Part shown: positions 9,500 through 18,213 of the stretch, piece by piece | Layout: each line of letters starts with the position of its first letter | Numbering within the stretch: the stretch's first letter is position 1 | The notes under the pieces: generated by a model | Seen by the model: only the letters and a program-made list of their open reading frames with translations | Database searches by the model: none | What the model was told of the DNA's origin: nothing | Program-made: the position numbers and the translations under genes | DNA from: Erysipelothrix sp. HDW6A | GTDB taxonomy: Bacteria > Bacillota_I > Bacilli_A > Erysipelotrichales > Erysipelotrichaceae | Assembly (NCBI RefSeq): GCF_011400295.1 | Contig: NZ_CP049859.1 | Span: forward strand, 434,001 to 498,000 | DNA length: 64,000 nucleotides | Reading direction: 5' to 3'

Positions 9500-10561
9500 T
9501 TATTCTAAATCTGTTTCTGGCTCATCTTCTGAGTTTTCATCTTCAAAACTCACATTATAATCGTTTTTCAATATTGTTAAGAAACCTGATTTATTCTTTG
9601 ACATTTTCCAAGCACTTAAGTAGTTTGCGTTATAACCAAATACAATGTTAAGTTTTAGAGAATATAAGTTATCGACAAAGTCATCAAAATCTCGTTCTGT
9701 AGTACCAATCTCAACTGGCCTCTTTAAGTTATTTGCATAGATAATAATTTGCTGTGACTCTCCAGTTTTAATACCATACGTTCTATGTGTTGTTACTTTA
9801 CGATAGACATAGGCAATATCTTCAGTCTTAATAATTTGTTTCTTAATATTAATCCCACGTTTTCTAATGAAGAACGAAGGGGTTAAGATAAATTGTTTTG
9901 CTGTCATAATTGGATTTTCTGATTCTTCATCGATTTTTTGAAGATCTTCAGGTCCAATATATTTGTCAATATCATTAACTGCCTTGTGGCCTAAAATTAG
10001 GAATATAGCTAAACCAACAAGTAGTATGCCTCCAGGAATAATGATGTTATAGATTGTTTTACTGTTAAACTCAGCTAAATCCACAATGTATGGATAGAAA
10101 TCTGCTTCAGCTTCTTCATAAGTGATTCCAAAGCTATCAGCATAGTCTTGAATGATGTTGCGCTTAACAGTGGAGTTTGCAAGTTTCCCAGTATTCTTAA
10201 TAGTGATACTTTCGATAACTCCTTCGATTTCTTTGTTGTAGTCAAAATCATCGTATTGTCTAACTAACAATAACTTATTGTCGAATTGCGTATAAGATAT
10301 CGTATATTTTATGTCATTTGTACTACCGTAATAAAATCCGGTTGTCCCCAAAAAATCAACGTCAATCTTTACACGGTCTTTATTGTTCATTGCTTTGTCA
10401 AAGTCTTCAACTGTAGTAATTTTTTTAGCAGTGATTCCTAGAATACTATCAATAGTATTATCAACTTCCCCAAGTGCGAAGAATCCACTGATACCCATTA
10501 CTAAAAATATCGCAAAAACTCTCCAAGCACTTCTTTTTCTATATTTAATTAAGTCTTTCAT
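9500..10561 (-). CDS. Two-helix membrane protein of unknown function
   Basis: 353 residues. One transmembrane helix lies at about 13-32 and a second at about 172-192; the ~140 residues between are probably outside the cell and the C-terminal half inside, ending in an acidic tail. Start supported by GAGGGAG six bases upstream. I do not recognise a family. It precedes no obvious partner; the flotillin gene behind it has its own terminator. Confidence 0.8.
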   Translation of the reverse strand: MKDLIKYRKRSAWRVFAIFLVMGISGFFALGEVDNTIDSILGITAKKITTVEDFDKAMNNKDRVKIDVDFLGTTGFYYGSTNDIKYTISYTQFDNKLLLVRQYDDFDYNKEIEGVIESITIKNTGKLANSTVKRNIIQDYADSFGITYEEAEADFYPYIVDLAEFNSKTIYNIIIPGGILLVGLAIFLILGHKAVNDIDKYIGPEDLQKIDEESENPIMTAKQFILTPSFFIRKRGINIKKQIIKTEDIAYVYRKVTTHRTYGIKTGESQQIIIYANNLKRPVEIGTTERDFDDFVDNLYSLKLNIVFGYNANYLSAWKMSKNKSGFLTILKNDYNVSFEDENSEDEPETDLE

Positions 10562-10641
10562 ATTATCTCCCTCAAAAAGTAGTATAACTCTATCATAATT
10601 TCACAAAAAAATCATACAGATGTCATGAAAGGGTGGATTAA

Positions 10642-10677
10642 TGGAAAGAAAAGACTGTTTAGTGAGCTAAACAGTCT
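10642..10677 (-). terminator. Intrinsic terminator of the flotillin gene
   Basis: Perfect 11-bp stem AGACTGTTTAG/CTAAACAGTCT with a TGAG loop (10652-10677). On the minus strand it is followed by TTTTCTTT, just after the floT stop codon. Confidence 0.85.
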
Positions 10678-10684
10678 AATACGT

Positions 10685-12064
10685 TCATTTTGTTTGGTTG
10701 TCTTGAATCGTGACATCTTCTTTTTGAAGTGCCTTTGAGAAGCCTTCACCTTGTGCTTCACCGACAACACGACCTTGGATAATCTCAGCGATATCAAGAC
10801 CAGTTGCTTGACGAATGCCACTGAATACTGACTCCATTGATTTGACTTGATCACCCATGAATTGGCTGACATTGCCTTCACCATACATTGTGATTGTGTC
10901 AACATTTCGTAGTGGCTCAGATAGACTTCCAATCATTTCAGGTAGTAAGTCAATTAAGCGAGTAGCCAATGCTTGTTGATTCAAGATGTTTTGCGCCTCA
11001 GCTTTTTCACGCATAACACGGGCTTCAGCAAGACCTAGTTCGGTAACAGCTTGAGCTTTCTTACTCATAGCTTCAGCTTCTTTTTCAATAGCATAAGCTT
11101 TAGCATCTGCAATTTGTTGTTCTTTATATTTTTCAGCTTCCGCTACTTTTTCAACGTCAGCACGTAATTTACGTTCTTGAACTTGGATTTCTTTATCTAA
11201 ACGCTCTGCTTGTTTTTCAACTTTAGCAATTTCAGCATTTTCACGTTCAATTTCTAATGCTTTACGTGATTGCTCTTGCGCAATTTGGTAAGCAATATCT
11301 GCTTTAGCACGTTCTCTTTCAGCGACTTCTTTAAGTTGTGATTTCTTAACTTCAAGTTCGTTGTTCTTTTGTTGAATCTCTGTCTCAGCAAGAATACGAG
11401 CATCGTTAGCTTGTTTATCTGTTTCAGATTGAGCAATTGCTATATCACGAGTACTTTCAGCTTTGGCAATAGCAGCTGTCTTTTGAATACGTGCAATATT
11501 GTCAATACCAAGGTTTTCAATAACATGGTTATCATCAATAAAATTTTGAATCGTTAAGTTAACAACCACAAGACCCATACGACCTAATTCATCTTCAGTT
11601 GATTCTTGAACTTTTTGAGCAAACACATCACGGTTATGAACAAGCTCAGTTAACTTCATTTGTCCAATAATCTCGCGCATGTTACCTTCAAGAACTTGTT
11701 GAGCAATACGAGCAATATAGACTTCATCTTTATTCAAGAAGTTTTCTGCAGCACGTTCAATGAGTTGTAGCTCTTTATCTATTTTAACGTTCGCAACACC
11801 ATCAACTCTAACGTTAATGAATTCTTGCGTAGGTACAGCTGATTCTGTTCGGATATCAACTTGTACAAGTTTGAGGATTAATGTATCTTTCTTTTCAAGG
11901 AACGGAATCATAACAGCCGATCGTCCAATGATATAACGTACATTACGTCTGATACCAGTGATTATGAAAGCAACATCAGGCGAAGCTTTAACATATCCTG
12001 TAAATATCAAAGTTAGTACAAAAATAATAATTAATGCAATACCAACATAAGGTAAAAATTCCAT
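10685..12064 (-). CDS. floT: Flotillin-like SPFH membrane scaffold protein
   Basis: 459 residues: one N-terminal hydrophobic helix (about 4-25), an SPFH/PHB domain (about 30-200) and a long Glu/Ala/Lys-rich coiled coil (about 200-380), then a short C-terminal region. Flotillins oligomerise on the inner face of the membrane and organise microdomains and fluidity. Somewhat shorter than Bacillus FloT (about 509). The NfeD-family partner usually beside floT is not next to it here. Start follows AAGGAGG. Confidence 0.93.
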   Translation of the reverse strand: MEFLPYVGIALIIIFVLTLIFTGYVKASPDVAFIITGIRRNVRYIIGRSAVMIPFLEKKDTLILKLVQVDIRTESAVPTQEFINVRVDGVANVKIDKELQLIERAAENFLNKDEVYIARIAQQVLEGNMREIIGQMKLTELVHNRDVFAQKVQESTEDELGRMGLVVVNLTIQNFIDDNHVIENLGIDNIARIQKTAAIAKAESTRDIAIAQSETDKQANDARILAETEIQQKNNELEVKKSQLKEVAERERAKADIAYQIAQEQSRKALEIERENAEIAKVEKQAERLDKEIQVQERKLRADVEKVAEAEKYKEQQIADAKAYAIEKEAEAMSKKAQAVTELGLAEARVMREKAEAQNILNQQALATRLIDLLPEMIGSLSEPLRNVDTITMYGEGNVSQFMGDQVKSMESVFSGIRQATGLDIAEIIQGRVVGEAQGEGFSKALQKEDVTIQDNQTK

Positions 12065-12164
12065 AGTAATTCCTCCTTGATTTATATCTTAACTGTATTA
12101 TAAATAGCATACAATTACAAGAAAATTATGGAAAAGAAGTGAAAAGATACAGTGTCAATTGCAA

Positions 12165-12192
12165 CAAAAAATCTCGAGGTATCCCGAGATTA
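12165..12192 (-). terminator. Intrinsic terminator of the pspC-like gene
   Basis: Stem AATCTCG/CGAGATT (12170-12176 and 12185-12191) that overlaps the stop codon, followed on the minus strand by TTTTTTG. Confidence 0.75.
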
Positions 12193-12396
12193 TTGAAATG
12201 TATTCTTTTCTGGTAGAATAATCCACAAAATAATGTAAAGAATGACTCCAGATCCCCAACCTAACGATAAGACTGCGAAGATAATACGTAATAATGTTAC
12301 ATCAAATCGGAGGTATTCAGATAGACCAGCACAAACTCCGCCAATCATACCAGAATCAGTATCGCGATATAATTTCTTTTCACTGTGATATGCCAT
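12190..12396 (-). CDS. PspC-domain small membrane protein
   Basis: 68 residues from ATG at 12396, chosen because AAAGGAGAG sits 7 bases upstream; an in-frame ATG further out lacks a site. It has the PspC core: LYRDTDSGMIGGVCAGLSEYL followed by one transmembrane helix (about 38-60) and a short LPE end. PspC proteins belong to envelope-stress responses; small stand-alone forms are common in Firmicutes and of unclear role. No pspA or liaF is nearby. Confidence 0.9.
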   Translation of the reverse strand: MAYHSEKKLYRDTDSGMIGGVCAGLSEYLRFDVTLLRIIFAVLSLGWGSGVILYIILWIILPEKNTFQ

Positions 12397-12445
12397 AATT
12401 ATCTCTCCTTTGTTTAATTTTAACATGAAAGTCATTACTGTTGCA

Positions 12446-12796
12446 TTACTTATTCATATACTCTTTTTGGTAATTTCGATTGATATTCTTTTGATGCTTA
12501 GCGAATGTAGTTTCAGCGAGCTCTTCAGCACTAATTCCGAATCGCAAAAGAATTTGACTGTAGTACATTAATACATCTGCCATTTCTTCAACAAAGTGAT
12601 TTCTAACATCAAGATTGTTAACAATTTCATCATGTCCCTTTTTCTTGATAATTGCGATGCATTCACCAATTTCTTCAATCATCCACAAGAAAGAGTCCTT
12701 CCCGTATTCAGATTCTAATGGGTTCCAATTCTTTTTATTTAGTTCAAAAAGGTCTTCCTGCATTTTCATGATTTCTGAGATTTTAAGATCGTTCAT
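12446..12796 (-). CDS. MazG-like nucleotide pyrophosphohydrolase
   Basis: 116 residues starting at ATG 12796 after TAGGAG; a longer frame to 12832 has no ribosome site. Helical alpha-NTP-PPase fold with the metal-binding pairs EEIGE and EEMAD, as in MazG and dimeric dUTPase relatives. Probably hydrolyses a non-canonical or surplus NTP to NMP and pyrophosphate. Substrate unknown. Confidence 0.85.
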   Translation of the reverse strand: MNDLKISEIMKMQEDLFELNKKNWNPLESEYGKDSFLWMIEEIGECIAIIKKKGHDEIVNNLDVRNHFVEEMADVLMYYSQILLRFGISAEELAETTFAKHQKNINRNYQKEYMNK

Positions 12797-12918
12797 AATT
12801 ACTTCTCCTATTTGTTTATTAAAGTATATCAAAATAATTGCTTGTGGTGTTGCTGGTCTCTAAATTTTCATTGAAAAGTATCATCAACATTGTTATGATT
12901 ACATCGGAAGGTGTACAT

Positions 12919-13371
12919 ATGAAAAAATTAATTATCACAATTGTTTTACTTAGCTTGGTTGCTTGTTCTAAGCCAGAAACTACTAAGTACGATCAAACTA
13001 TTTGTACTCTCGGTGGTGTTGATGCGGAAGTTGCCACAGAGCTCGTTATCTCATCAGATAACAACATAATAAAGAAAATCGACGGTACCGCAACAGTCCT
13101 TGGGTCACAAGAAGAAATAGATGCAAGTTTTATCTTCTTAAAAATGGTGTTTGGTGGTGTCAACGAGTTCAAAGGAATCTCAGCAACAGCTAGTCGTGAG
13201 TCCTCAACAGAGGTTCTCGTTAAACTAAGTGTTGACTATGATAAATTAGATATGGAAAGTATTAAGAAGTTAGCGATGGAACAAAACTTACCATTTGAAA
13301 AAGTGGATGAAGTGAATCTAGATAGTTTCATCACTGAGCTAGAAACACTTGATTTTGCATGTAAACGTTAA
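12919..13371 (+). CDS. Small lipoprotein of unknown function
   Basis: 150 residues from ATG 12919 after GGAAGGTG. It has a type II signal peptide: two Lys, hydrophobic core and lipobox LVAC with the lipidated Cys at about residue 16. The mature part is acidic and soluble, with a DUF1307-like look, but I do not recognise a family securely. It stands alone between divergent and convergent genes. Confidence 0.82.
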   Translation: MKKLIITIVLLSLVACSKPETTKYDQTICTLGGVDAEVATELVISSDNNIIKKIDGTATVLGSQEEIDASFIFLKMVFGGVNEFKGISATASRESSTEVLVKLSVDYDKLDMESIKKLAMEQNLPFEKVDEVNLDSFITELETLDFACKR

Positions 13372-13411
13372 AAAAGTAGTTGTTACCAAATAAGGTAGCA
13401 ACTACTTTTAA
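13372..13411. terminator. Bidirectional terminator
   Basis: Long stem AAAAGTAGTTG-TACC/GGTA-CAACTACTTTT with a 6-nt loop and T/A tracts on both sides, placed between the lipoprotein gene and the converging carrier gene. Confidence 0.85.
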
Positions 13412-13416
13412 TATTT

Positions 13417-14955
13417 TTAACGTACTATACCGATGTAAGGTGCAATAGATATAATAATTGCAGATACAAAGAGAAGTACCAATACTATTTTCAACATGAA
13501 CTTAAGGTAACGATCATAAGGAACGTTAACGAGTTCGAGAGTACCCATGGTGGTCGCTCCAGGATAGATACCTGACATGAAGTTAACCCCTACAGTAAAT
13601 GCTGAGATTAAGATAATTTGTCCGCCAGATGAACCTACTGCGTTGTTCACGAAGAGTGCGGCAGCAACAGCTCCTAAGATTGGCATTGAGATGCCTGCAA
13701 CACCACTTGTTGATTGTAAGAAAATACCAATCAGGACATAGGCACCAATTGCAAAGACACCAAAGACCCAAAGAGGTACATTAGCTAAAGCATTCGAGAT
13801 CCAATAGATGAATGTAATCGACATACCTTTAGTTGAACTACCCATGATAATAGCGATACCACGAGCAATAGCAAGAACCACAATAACTCCAAAGAGATCT
13901 TTCATACCATCAATGAAGGTATTGATGAATTCCATTTCTTTGAGTCCGTTGATGAATTTTAATAAGAATGAGCCCATGAAGAATAGGAAAGCAAACTCAT
14001 TAAATCCCCAATCTCCAAACGGAGTGATATGTGAGGCACCTATAAGGTTTCCGAGAACAGGAATGGATGCTAGGAATGTGAATGGTGAGTTAACAGCATT
14101 CGCAACATTTTCTCCTAGTAAATCTGCCCATGGAATGTACCCAATAATCATTAAGAGAATTACGAGTACAAGTACGAATGCTGACCATTTTCTACGAGTA
14201 GTGAATTCTGGTAAGCTTTCGTTTGCATCTGTTAATGTATGAATATCTTCAAGATCGGCAATGATACTCTTCTTAGGATTCTTCTTAACAGATTGAGCGT
14301 ATTGAATTAACATTGCTGTTCCGATGAGATAAAGTACAACAAATATTACAAGTCGTAAGATAATTCCTGAACCAATTGATAATTCTGGATTACCGATAGC
14401 TGCAACGGCTGCTCCGGTTGAGAATGGGTTAACAATACTTGCCATGTTACCAATAGTAGCACCAACAAATAACACCCCAATACCAGTCATGACATCATAA
14501 CCAGCCATGACAAACATCGGAATGATTACAACTGCGAAAGCTGTAATTTCTTCCCAGAAACCAAAGGATGTACCAAGAATTGCAAAGACAAATGTCATAA
14601 CTGCAATAAGGACATTACCAGTAAATTTCTTTAAAAGACTACCGATAGCTGCTTCAAGAGCACCTACTTTGTTAAGGACGGCTAAGAAGCCACCTGCACA
14701 GAGAATCCCAATTGCAACATCACTTGCAGATTGGAAGCCTTTAATTGGAGCAAGGATAAGATCCCATAGTCCGTAAGGTTGAAGTCCCGCACCTTGTACA
14801 AGAACTCCATCTGCATTATAAATAGCATTGAATACAATTTCACCAGATGATTTATCAAAAACTGATTGTGGAACAAAATAGCTTAAAGAAGCAGTAATGA
14901 TTAAAGCGATAAATACGATCGTATATGAGCTCGGCATTTTAAATTTCTTTTTCAT
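13417..14955 (-). CDS. YfcC/ArcD-like membrane carrier
   Basis: 512 residues with about 12 hydrophobic helices and the look of the YfcC family (C4-dicarboxylate carrier/arginine-ornithine antiporter relatives): N-terminal SYTIVF segment, FDKSSGEIVF loop and repeated Gly-rich discontinuous helices (GGFLAVL, GSSGGQ). It lies directly downstream of pepV on the same strand with a 22-bp gap. In streptococci a similar carrier sits with a M20 peptidase in the arginine deiminase region, so a role in amino acid or peptide-product exchange is plausible. No arcABC genes are in the window. Confidence 0.85.
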   Translation of the reverse strand: MKKKFKMPSSYTIVFIALIITASLSYFVPQSVFDKSSGEIVFNAIYNADGVLVQGAGLQPYGLWDLILAPIKGFQSASDVAIGILCAGGFLAVLNKVGALEAAIGSLLKKFTGNVLIAVMTFVFAILGTSFGFWEEITAFAVVIIPMFVMAGYDVMTGIGVLFVGATIGNMASIVNPFSTGAAVAAIGNPELSIGSGIILRLVIFVVLYLIGTAMLIQYAQSVKKNPKKSIIADLEDIHTLTDANESLPEFTTRRKWSAFVLVLVILLMIIGYIPWADLLGENVANAVNSPFTFLASIPVLGNLIGASHITPFGDWGFNEFAFLFFMGSFLLKFINGLKEMEFINTFIDGMKDLFGVIVVLAIARGIAIIMGSSTKGMSITFIYWISNALANVPLWVFGVFAIGAYVLIGIFLQSTSGVAGISMPILGAVAAALFVNNAVGSSGGQIILISAFTVGVNFMSGIYPGATTMGTLELVNVPYDRYLKFMLKIVLVLLFVSAIIISIAPYIGIVR

Positions 14956-14977
14956 ATTTTTCCCCTGTCCGTGTATG

Positions 14978-16309
14978 TTATTTAATTACGATATTCCTAA
15001 ATGCTTGGGCATAAACTTCCATAGCAACTTTCATATCAGCGATTGATATACGTTCGTTAGCTTGGTGTTCTGTTTTTACACCAGTAGGAAGTAATGCACC
15101 AAAGGCAACGACGTTATCCATAGCACGAGCATAGGTAGCTCCACCGCTAGTGATTGGTTCTGATACTGTATCATGGGTAATATCTTGATAAGCGCCCATG
15201 AGCGATTGAATAAAGTCAGAATCTTTGTCGATATAAATTGATTTTAAGTAGTCGAAGAGTTCGACAACAATTTCATATTGATGTGCTGCTTTATTTAGTT
15301 TTTCTTTAACTGTTTCAACAGGATATGTAACAGGGAATCGAATATCAATCCCTACTGTTTGAATGTTTTCTTTAAAGTTAGCTGTACCAACATTGAGCAT
15401 TAATTTTCCAGAAACCTCATCTTCAACGTCACCATAAATGAGTGTTCCATTTGGATTGGATAATTTCTCGACGATAAATTTAATAAGGTCGTTTGTTTTT
15501 CCAGCTTTATGAAGTGCTTCCGCAAGGTGAACTAAAGCATTTTGACCTTTGTCGGCATCTTTAGCATGAATTGCTACGCCTTCAGATATTATTCGATCTC
15601 CTTCAATGTGATAAGGATAATCAAGTGATTGTAGGGCTTCAATAACTGCTTCATCATAGCTAGTAGATGCTGTCGAAGGAACGGCATTAAGAGCGCCATC
15701 ACAGACTAAGTCGACATCTGAAACTTGATGCGAAGTTAGTGTAAACTCAATGAGTCCTTTTTCTGCATAAATTAATGGGAAACTGGAATCAGGAGTAAAT
15801 CCTTTTGACGGAATCTCTTCTTTAGCAACGTAAGCTTTCATACAACGCCATAATGACTCTTCGTCAGTACCAAAGATGAAACGAACACGTTGGTTTAGTT
15901 CGTACCCTTCATCAAGCAACAACTTTAAGGCAAACATCGCTGCCAACGTTGGTCCCTTGTCATCGGATGTACCACGTCCAATTAGGAAGCCGTCACGTTC
16001 AGTTAATTCAAAAGGATTAGAGTTCCAAGCACTTAAATCACCTTGAGGAACAACGTCCATGTGACCAAGAACCCCAAACATTTCTTCTCCATCTCCAATT
16101 TCAGCATATCCATAATATCCTTCTGGATCTGTGAATGTTCTAAATCCAAGCTCTTCAGAAATAGCGATTACTTCTTCGAGTGCCTTTTGAATATTTTTTC
16201 CAAAAGGCTTTACACCATTTTCATCAAGAACACTTGGAATTTCAACCAAGCGTTTCAGAGCCTGTTGATATTGAGGAAAAATCGTATCAACAGATTGCTT
16301 TAAATCCAT
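14978..16309 (-). CDS. pepV: M20-family dipeptidase PepV
   Basis: 443 residues, close to lactobacillar PepV. It has the M20 metal-binding sites: GHMDVVP, GRGTSDDKGP, the catalytic TDEES and the C-terminal GGATYA segment. A zinc aminodipeptidase that splits dipeptides in the cytoplasm. Start follows GAGGAGG. Co-directional with and just upstream of the carrier gene, so probably one operon for peptide nitrogen use. Confidence 0.95.
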   Translation of the reverse strand: MDLKQSVDTIFPQYQQALKRLVEIPSVLDENGVKPFGKNIQKALEEVIAISEELGFRTFTDPEGYYGYAEIGDGEEMFGVLGHMDVVPQGDLSAWNSNPFELTERDGFLIGRGTSDDKGPTLAAMFALKLLLDEGYELNQRVRFIFGTDEESLWRCMKAYVAKEEIPSKGFTPDSSFPLIYAEKGLIEFTLTSHQVSDVDLVCDGALNAVPSTASTSYDEAVIEALQSLDYPYHIEGDRIISEGVAIHAKDADKGQNALVHLAEALHKAGKTNDLIKFIVEKLSNPNGTLIYGDVEDEVSGKLMLNVGTANFKENIQTVGIDIRFPVTYPVETVKEKLNKAAHQYEIVVELFDYLKSIYIDKDSDFIQSLMGAYQDITHDTVSEPITSGGATYARAMDNVVAFGALLPTGVKTEHQANERISIADMKVAMEVYAQAFRNIVIK

Positions 16310-16411
16310 AATAATTACCTCCTCACTTAGTTAGGCTAAGTATATGTTCTATTTTACCAAATATTAAGCTACTAATACACTTAAGCGATTGATATTTTTG
16401 TGTATAAGTTA

Positions 16412-16459
16412 ACAAAAACTAAGTACTCTTAACAATTGCTTGTTAGAAAGGTACTTAGT
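16412..16459 (-). terminator. Intrinsic terminator of the first rpiR gene
   Basis: Stem ACTAAGTAC/GTACTTAGT with an inner TAACAA/TTGTTA stem; on the minus strand the hairpin is followed by TTTTTG. Lies after the regulator's stop codon. Confidence 0.8.
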
Positions 16460-16468
16460 CTGATTTAA

Positions 16469-17326
16469 TTATTGAATATTATTTTTCTCTGCATCGTCTC
16501 GTTCTGAATAAAGGATTGCTTCATTCTTTTCATAGTTAAGACTAAACATCGTAGCATAGAGACAATCTAAGATATAATTCATTGCCGTTCGAGAAGCAAA
16601 ATGTCCGAGTTTATGAACTCTTTGTTCTCCAGTATCAAGTACAATTTGATAATCTACTTGATTTAGATATGGAGATAACGGGTTTAAGCAGATCATAACT
16701 GTCGGAGTATTCAAACGCTTCTCTGTCTCTACCCAGTTTTTTACATAATGACTATTACCAAAACTTGTAATGATGAGGGCTACTTCTTTATCAGAACGTT
16801 TAACTTGTGGTAACGAGTGGTATCCAGTTATCGGTTCAATGATAACCACATAACCTAATCTCTTGATTCGATAATAGAAATCTAAAGCCACAACCATTGA
16901 GGGCCCAGTAGCAAGAATTGTAATGACATCAGCATCTTCTAAAACTTTCGCAACTTCTTCTAAAGAGTCAATATCAAGAACTGTATGAGCGTCTGTTAGA
17001 GTCTGTAGGTATAAATTTAAGAAGGTAGTTGATATCTCTTTTGGTGGTGTATTGGGGCCAATAGGCATATCTACTTCAACCCGTTTATCGCTTACCAAAA
17101 AAGTGTTAATTTCTGAAGCAAGACGTATTTTAAAATCAGAGAATCCTTTGAAGTCAAGTTTCTGACAGAAACGAACAATTGATGAGTTTGAAACATAGTT
17201 TAAGTTTGCGAACTCATCGATATTCATATCAATCACTTCACGTGGTCGATCAAGGACAAACTGAGCAATCATTTTTTCTGAATCGGAAAGACTGTCGATT
17301 GTTCGAAGCTTATTAAATAGAAGCAT
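16469..17326 (-). CDS. RpiR-family transcriptional regulator (HTH + SIS)
   Basis: 285 residues: N-terminal HTH_6 (about 1-75, with YVSNSSIVRFCQKL as recognition helix region) and a SIS phosphosugar-binding domain (about 110-260). Divergent from the histidine phosphatase gene at 17484, with GH4 beyond it. A natural candidate to control these through the ATAACGGAA boxes in the two upstream regions. Start follows GAGGTGA. Ligand probably a sugar phosphate; inferred. Confidence 0.92.
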   Translation of the reverse strand: MLLFNKLRTIDSLSDSEKMIAQFVLDRPREVIDMNIDEFANLNYVSNSSIVRFCQKLDFKGFSDFKIRLASEINTFLVSDKRVEVDMPIGPNTPPKEISTTFLNLYLQTLTDAHTVLDIDSLEEVAKVLEDADVITILATGPSMVVALDFYYRIKRLGYVVIIEPITGYHSLPQVKRSDKEVALIITSFGNSHYVKNWVETEKRLNTPTVMICLNPLSPYLNQVDYQIVLDTGEQRVHKLGHFASRTAMNYILDCLYATMFSLNYEKNEAILYSERDDAEKNNIQ

Positions 17327-17398
17327 AGTATCACCTCATTAATTATATCATAGGCACATGTTTAAGATGGAACTAAATTCACAAATAATAACGTATAT

Positions 17399-17424
17399 TT
17401 TGAAATAACGGAACTCATTTTCAA
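17399..17424. promoter_or_regulatory. Candidate RpiR operator with ATAACGGAA box
   Basis: TTTTGAAA and TTTTCAAA arms flank ATAACGGAACTCA; the inner 9-mer ATAACGGAA (17405-17413) recurs at 18125-18133 before the GH4 gene. It lies in the divergent promoter region between the RpiR gene and the phosphatase gene. Confidence 0.45.
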
Positions 17425-17483
17425 ACTAAAGGATATAAGGGTAAAAAACATTGGGAATTGCTACAATAAAAAAAGGAGGGATT

Positions 17484-18080
17484 ATGAAAACATTATATTT
17501 GATGAGACATGGTCAAACACTGTTTAACCAGAAAGAATTAATCCAAGGTGCTTGTGATTCACCACTAACGGATCGAGGAATTAAACAAGCAGAAAGAGCA
17601 GCTGATATCATTGATACTCTCGATATCAAGTTTGCGTATTGTTCTACAGCGGAGAGGGCTTCCGATACACTCGAGATTGTTACCAGAAATAAAATGCCTT
17701 ATGAAAGACATAAGGAATTGAAGGAAAGAAATTTCGCTATCTTTGAAGGTGAAAGTGAAAAGCTTCATCCTCAGTGGGAGAACGGATTAGATGATATCTA
17801 TCCTCTCTTTGGAGGAGAGTCATCTTTAGATGTGAGTGCCAGAGTCATGGCTAAATGTAAAGAGATCATGATGCAGAAAGAACACGACAAGGTTCTGATT
17901 GTATCTCATGCTGGAGCTATATCATGTTTCTTACGTGAAGTTATTGGAATAGAGGCAGTAAGTGAACTGCGTAAAACCAATAGTTTTGATAACTGCAGTA
18001 TTGTTAAATTGAAGTTTGACAGCAGTGAAAACAGTTTCGATTTTGAAACAATAATAAAACCAGATTTCACTGGAATTTAA
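17484..18080 (+). CDS. Histidine phosphatase (phosphoglycerate mutase-like), copy 1
   Basis: 198 residues from ATG 17484, directly after AGGAGGG; an upstream in-frame start lacks a site. The RHG motif LMRHGQT gives the phospho-His near residue 9, the second catalytic His is in VSHAGA, and IQGACDSPLT is intact. Branch-1 histidine phosphatase acting on small phospho-compounds; exact substrate unknown. It is a close paralogue of the gene at 19732, and the two flank the GH4 phospho-glycosidase. This suggests sugar-phosphate handling rather than glycolytic mutase activity. Confidence 0.93.
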   Translation: MKTLYLMRHGQTLFNQKELIQGACDSPLTDRGIKQAERAADIIDTLDIKFAYCSTAERASDTLEIVTRNKMPYERHKELKERNFAIFEGESEKLHPQWENGLDDIYPLFGGESSLDVSARVMAKCKEIMMQKEHDKVLIVSHAGAISCFLREVIGIEAVSELRKTNSFDNCSIVKLKFDSSENSFDFETIIKPDFTGI

Positions 18081-18090
18081 CGAGTGTTGG

Positions 18091-18140
18091 AAATCATTTC
18101 CGTAATTTTCTGTTATAAATAAAGATAACGGAAACATGTT
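18091..18140. promoter_or_regulatory. Upstream region of GH4 gene with palindrome and ATAACGGAA box
   Basis: Contains GGAAATCATTTCC (a 5-bp-arm palindrome) and, about 35 bp on, ATAACGGAA (18125-18133) preceded by GTTAT-N8-ATAAC. The 9-mer is shared with the region at 17405. Probably regulatory; the exact operator limits cannot be set by eye. Confidence 0.4.
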
Positions 18141-18213
18141 TTTTGTTTCACCCAAATTATTGTGAGGCATTATTAAAAGATATAAGATTAGAGGTAGAAA
18201 GGGAGTATATAAA

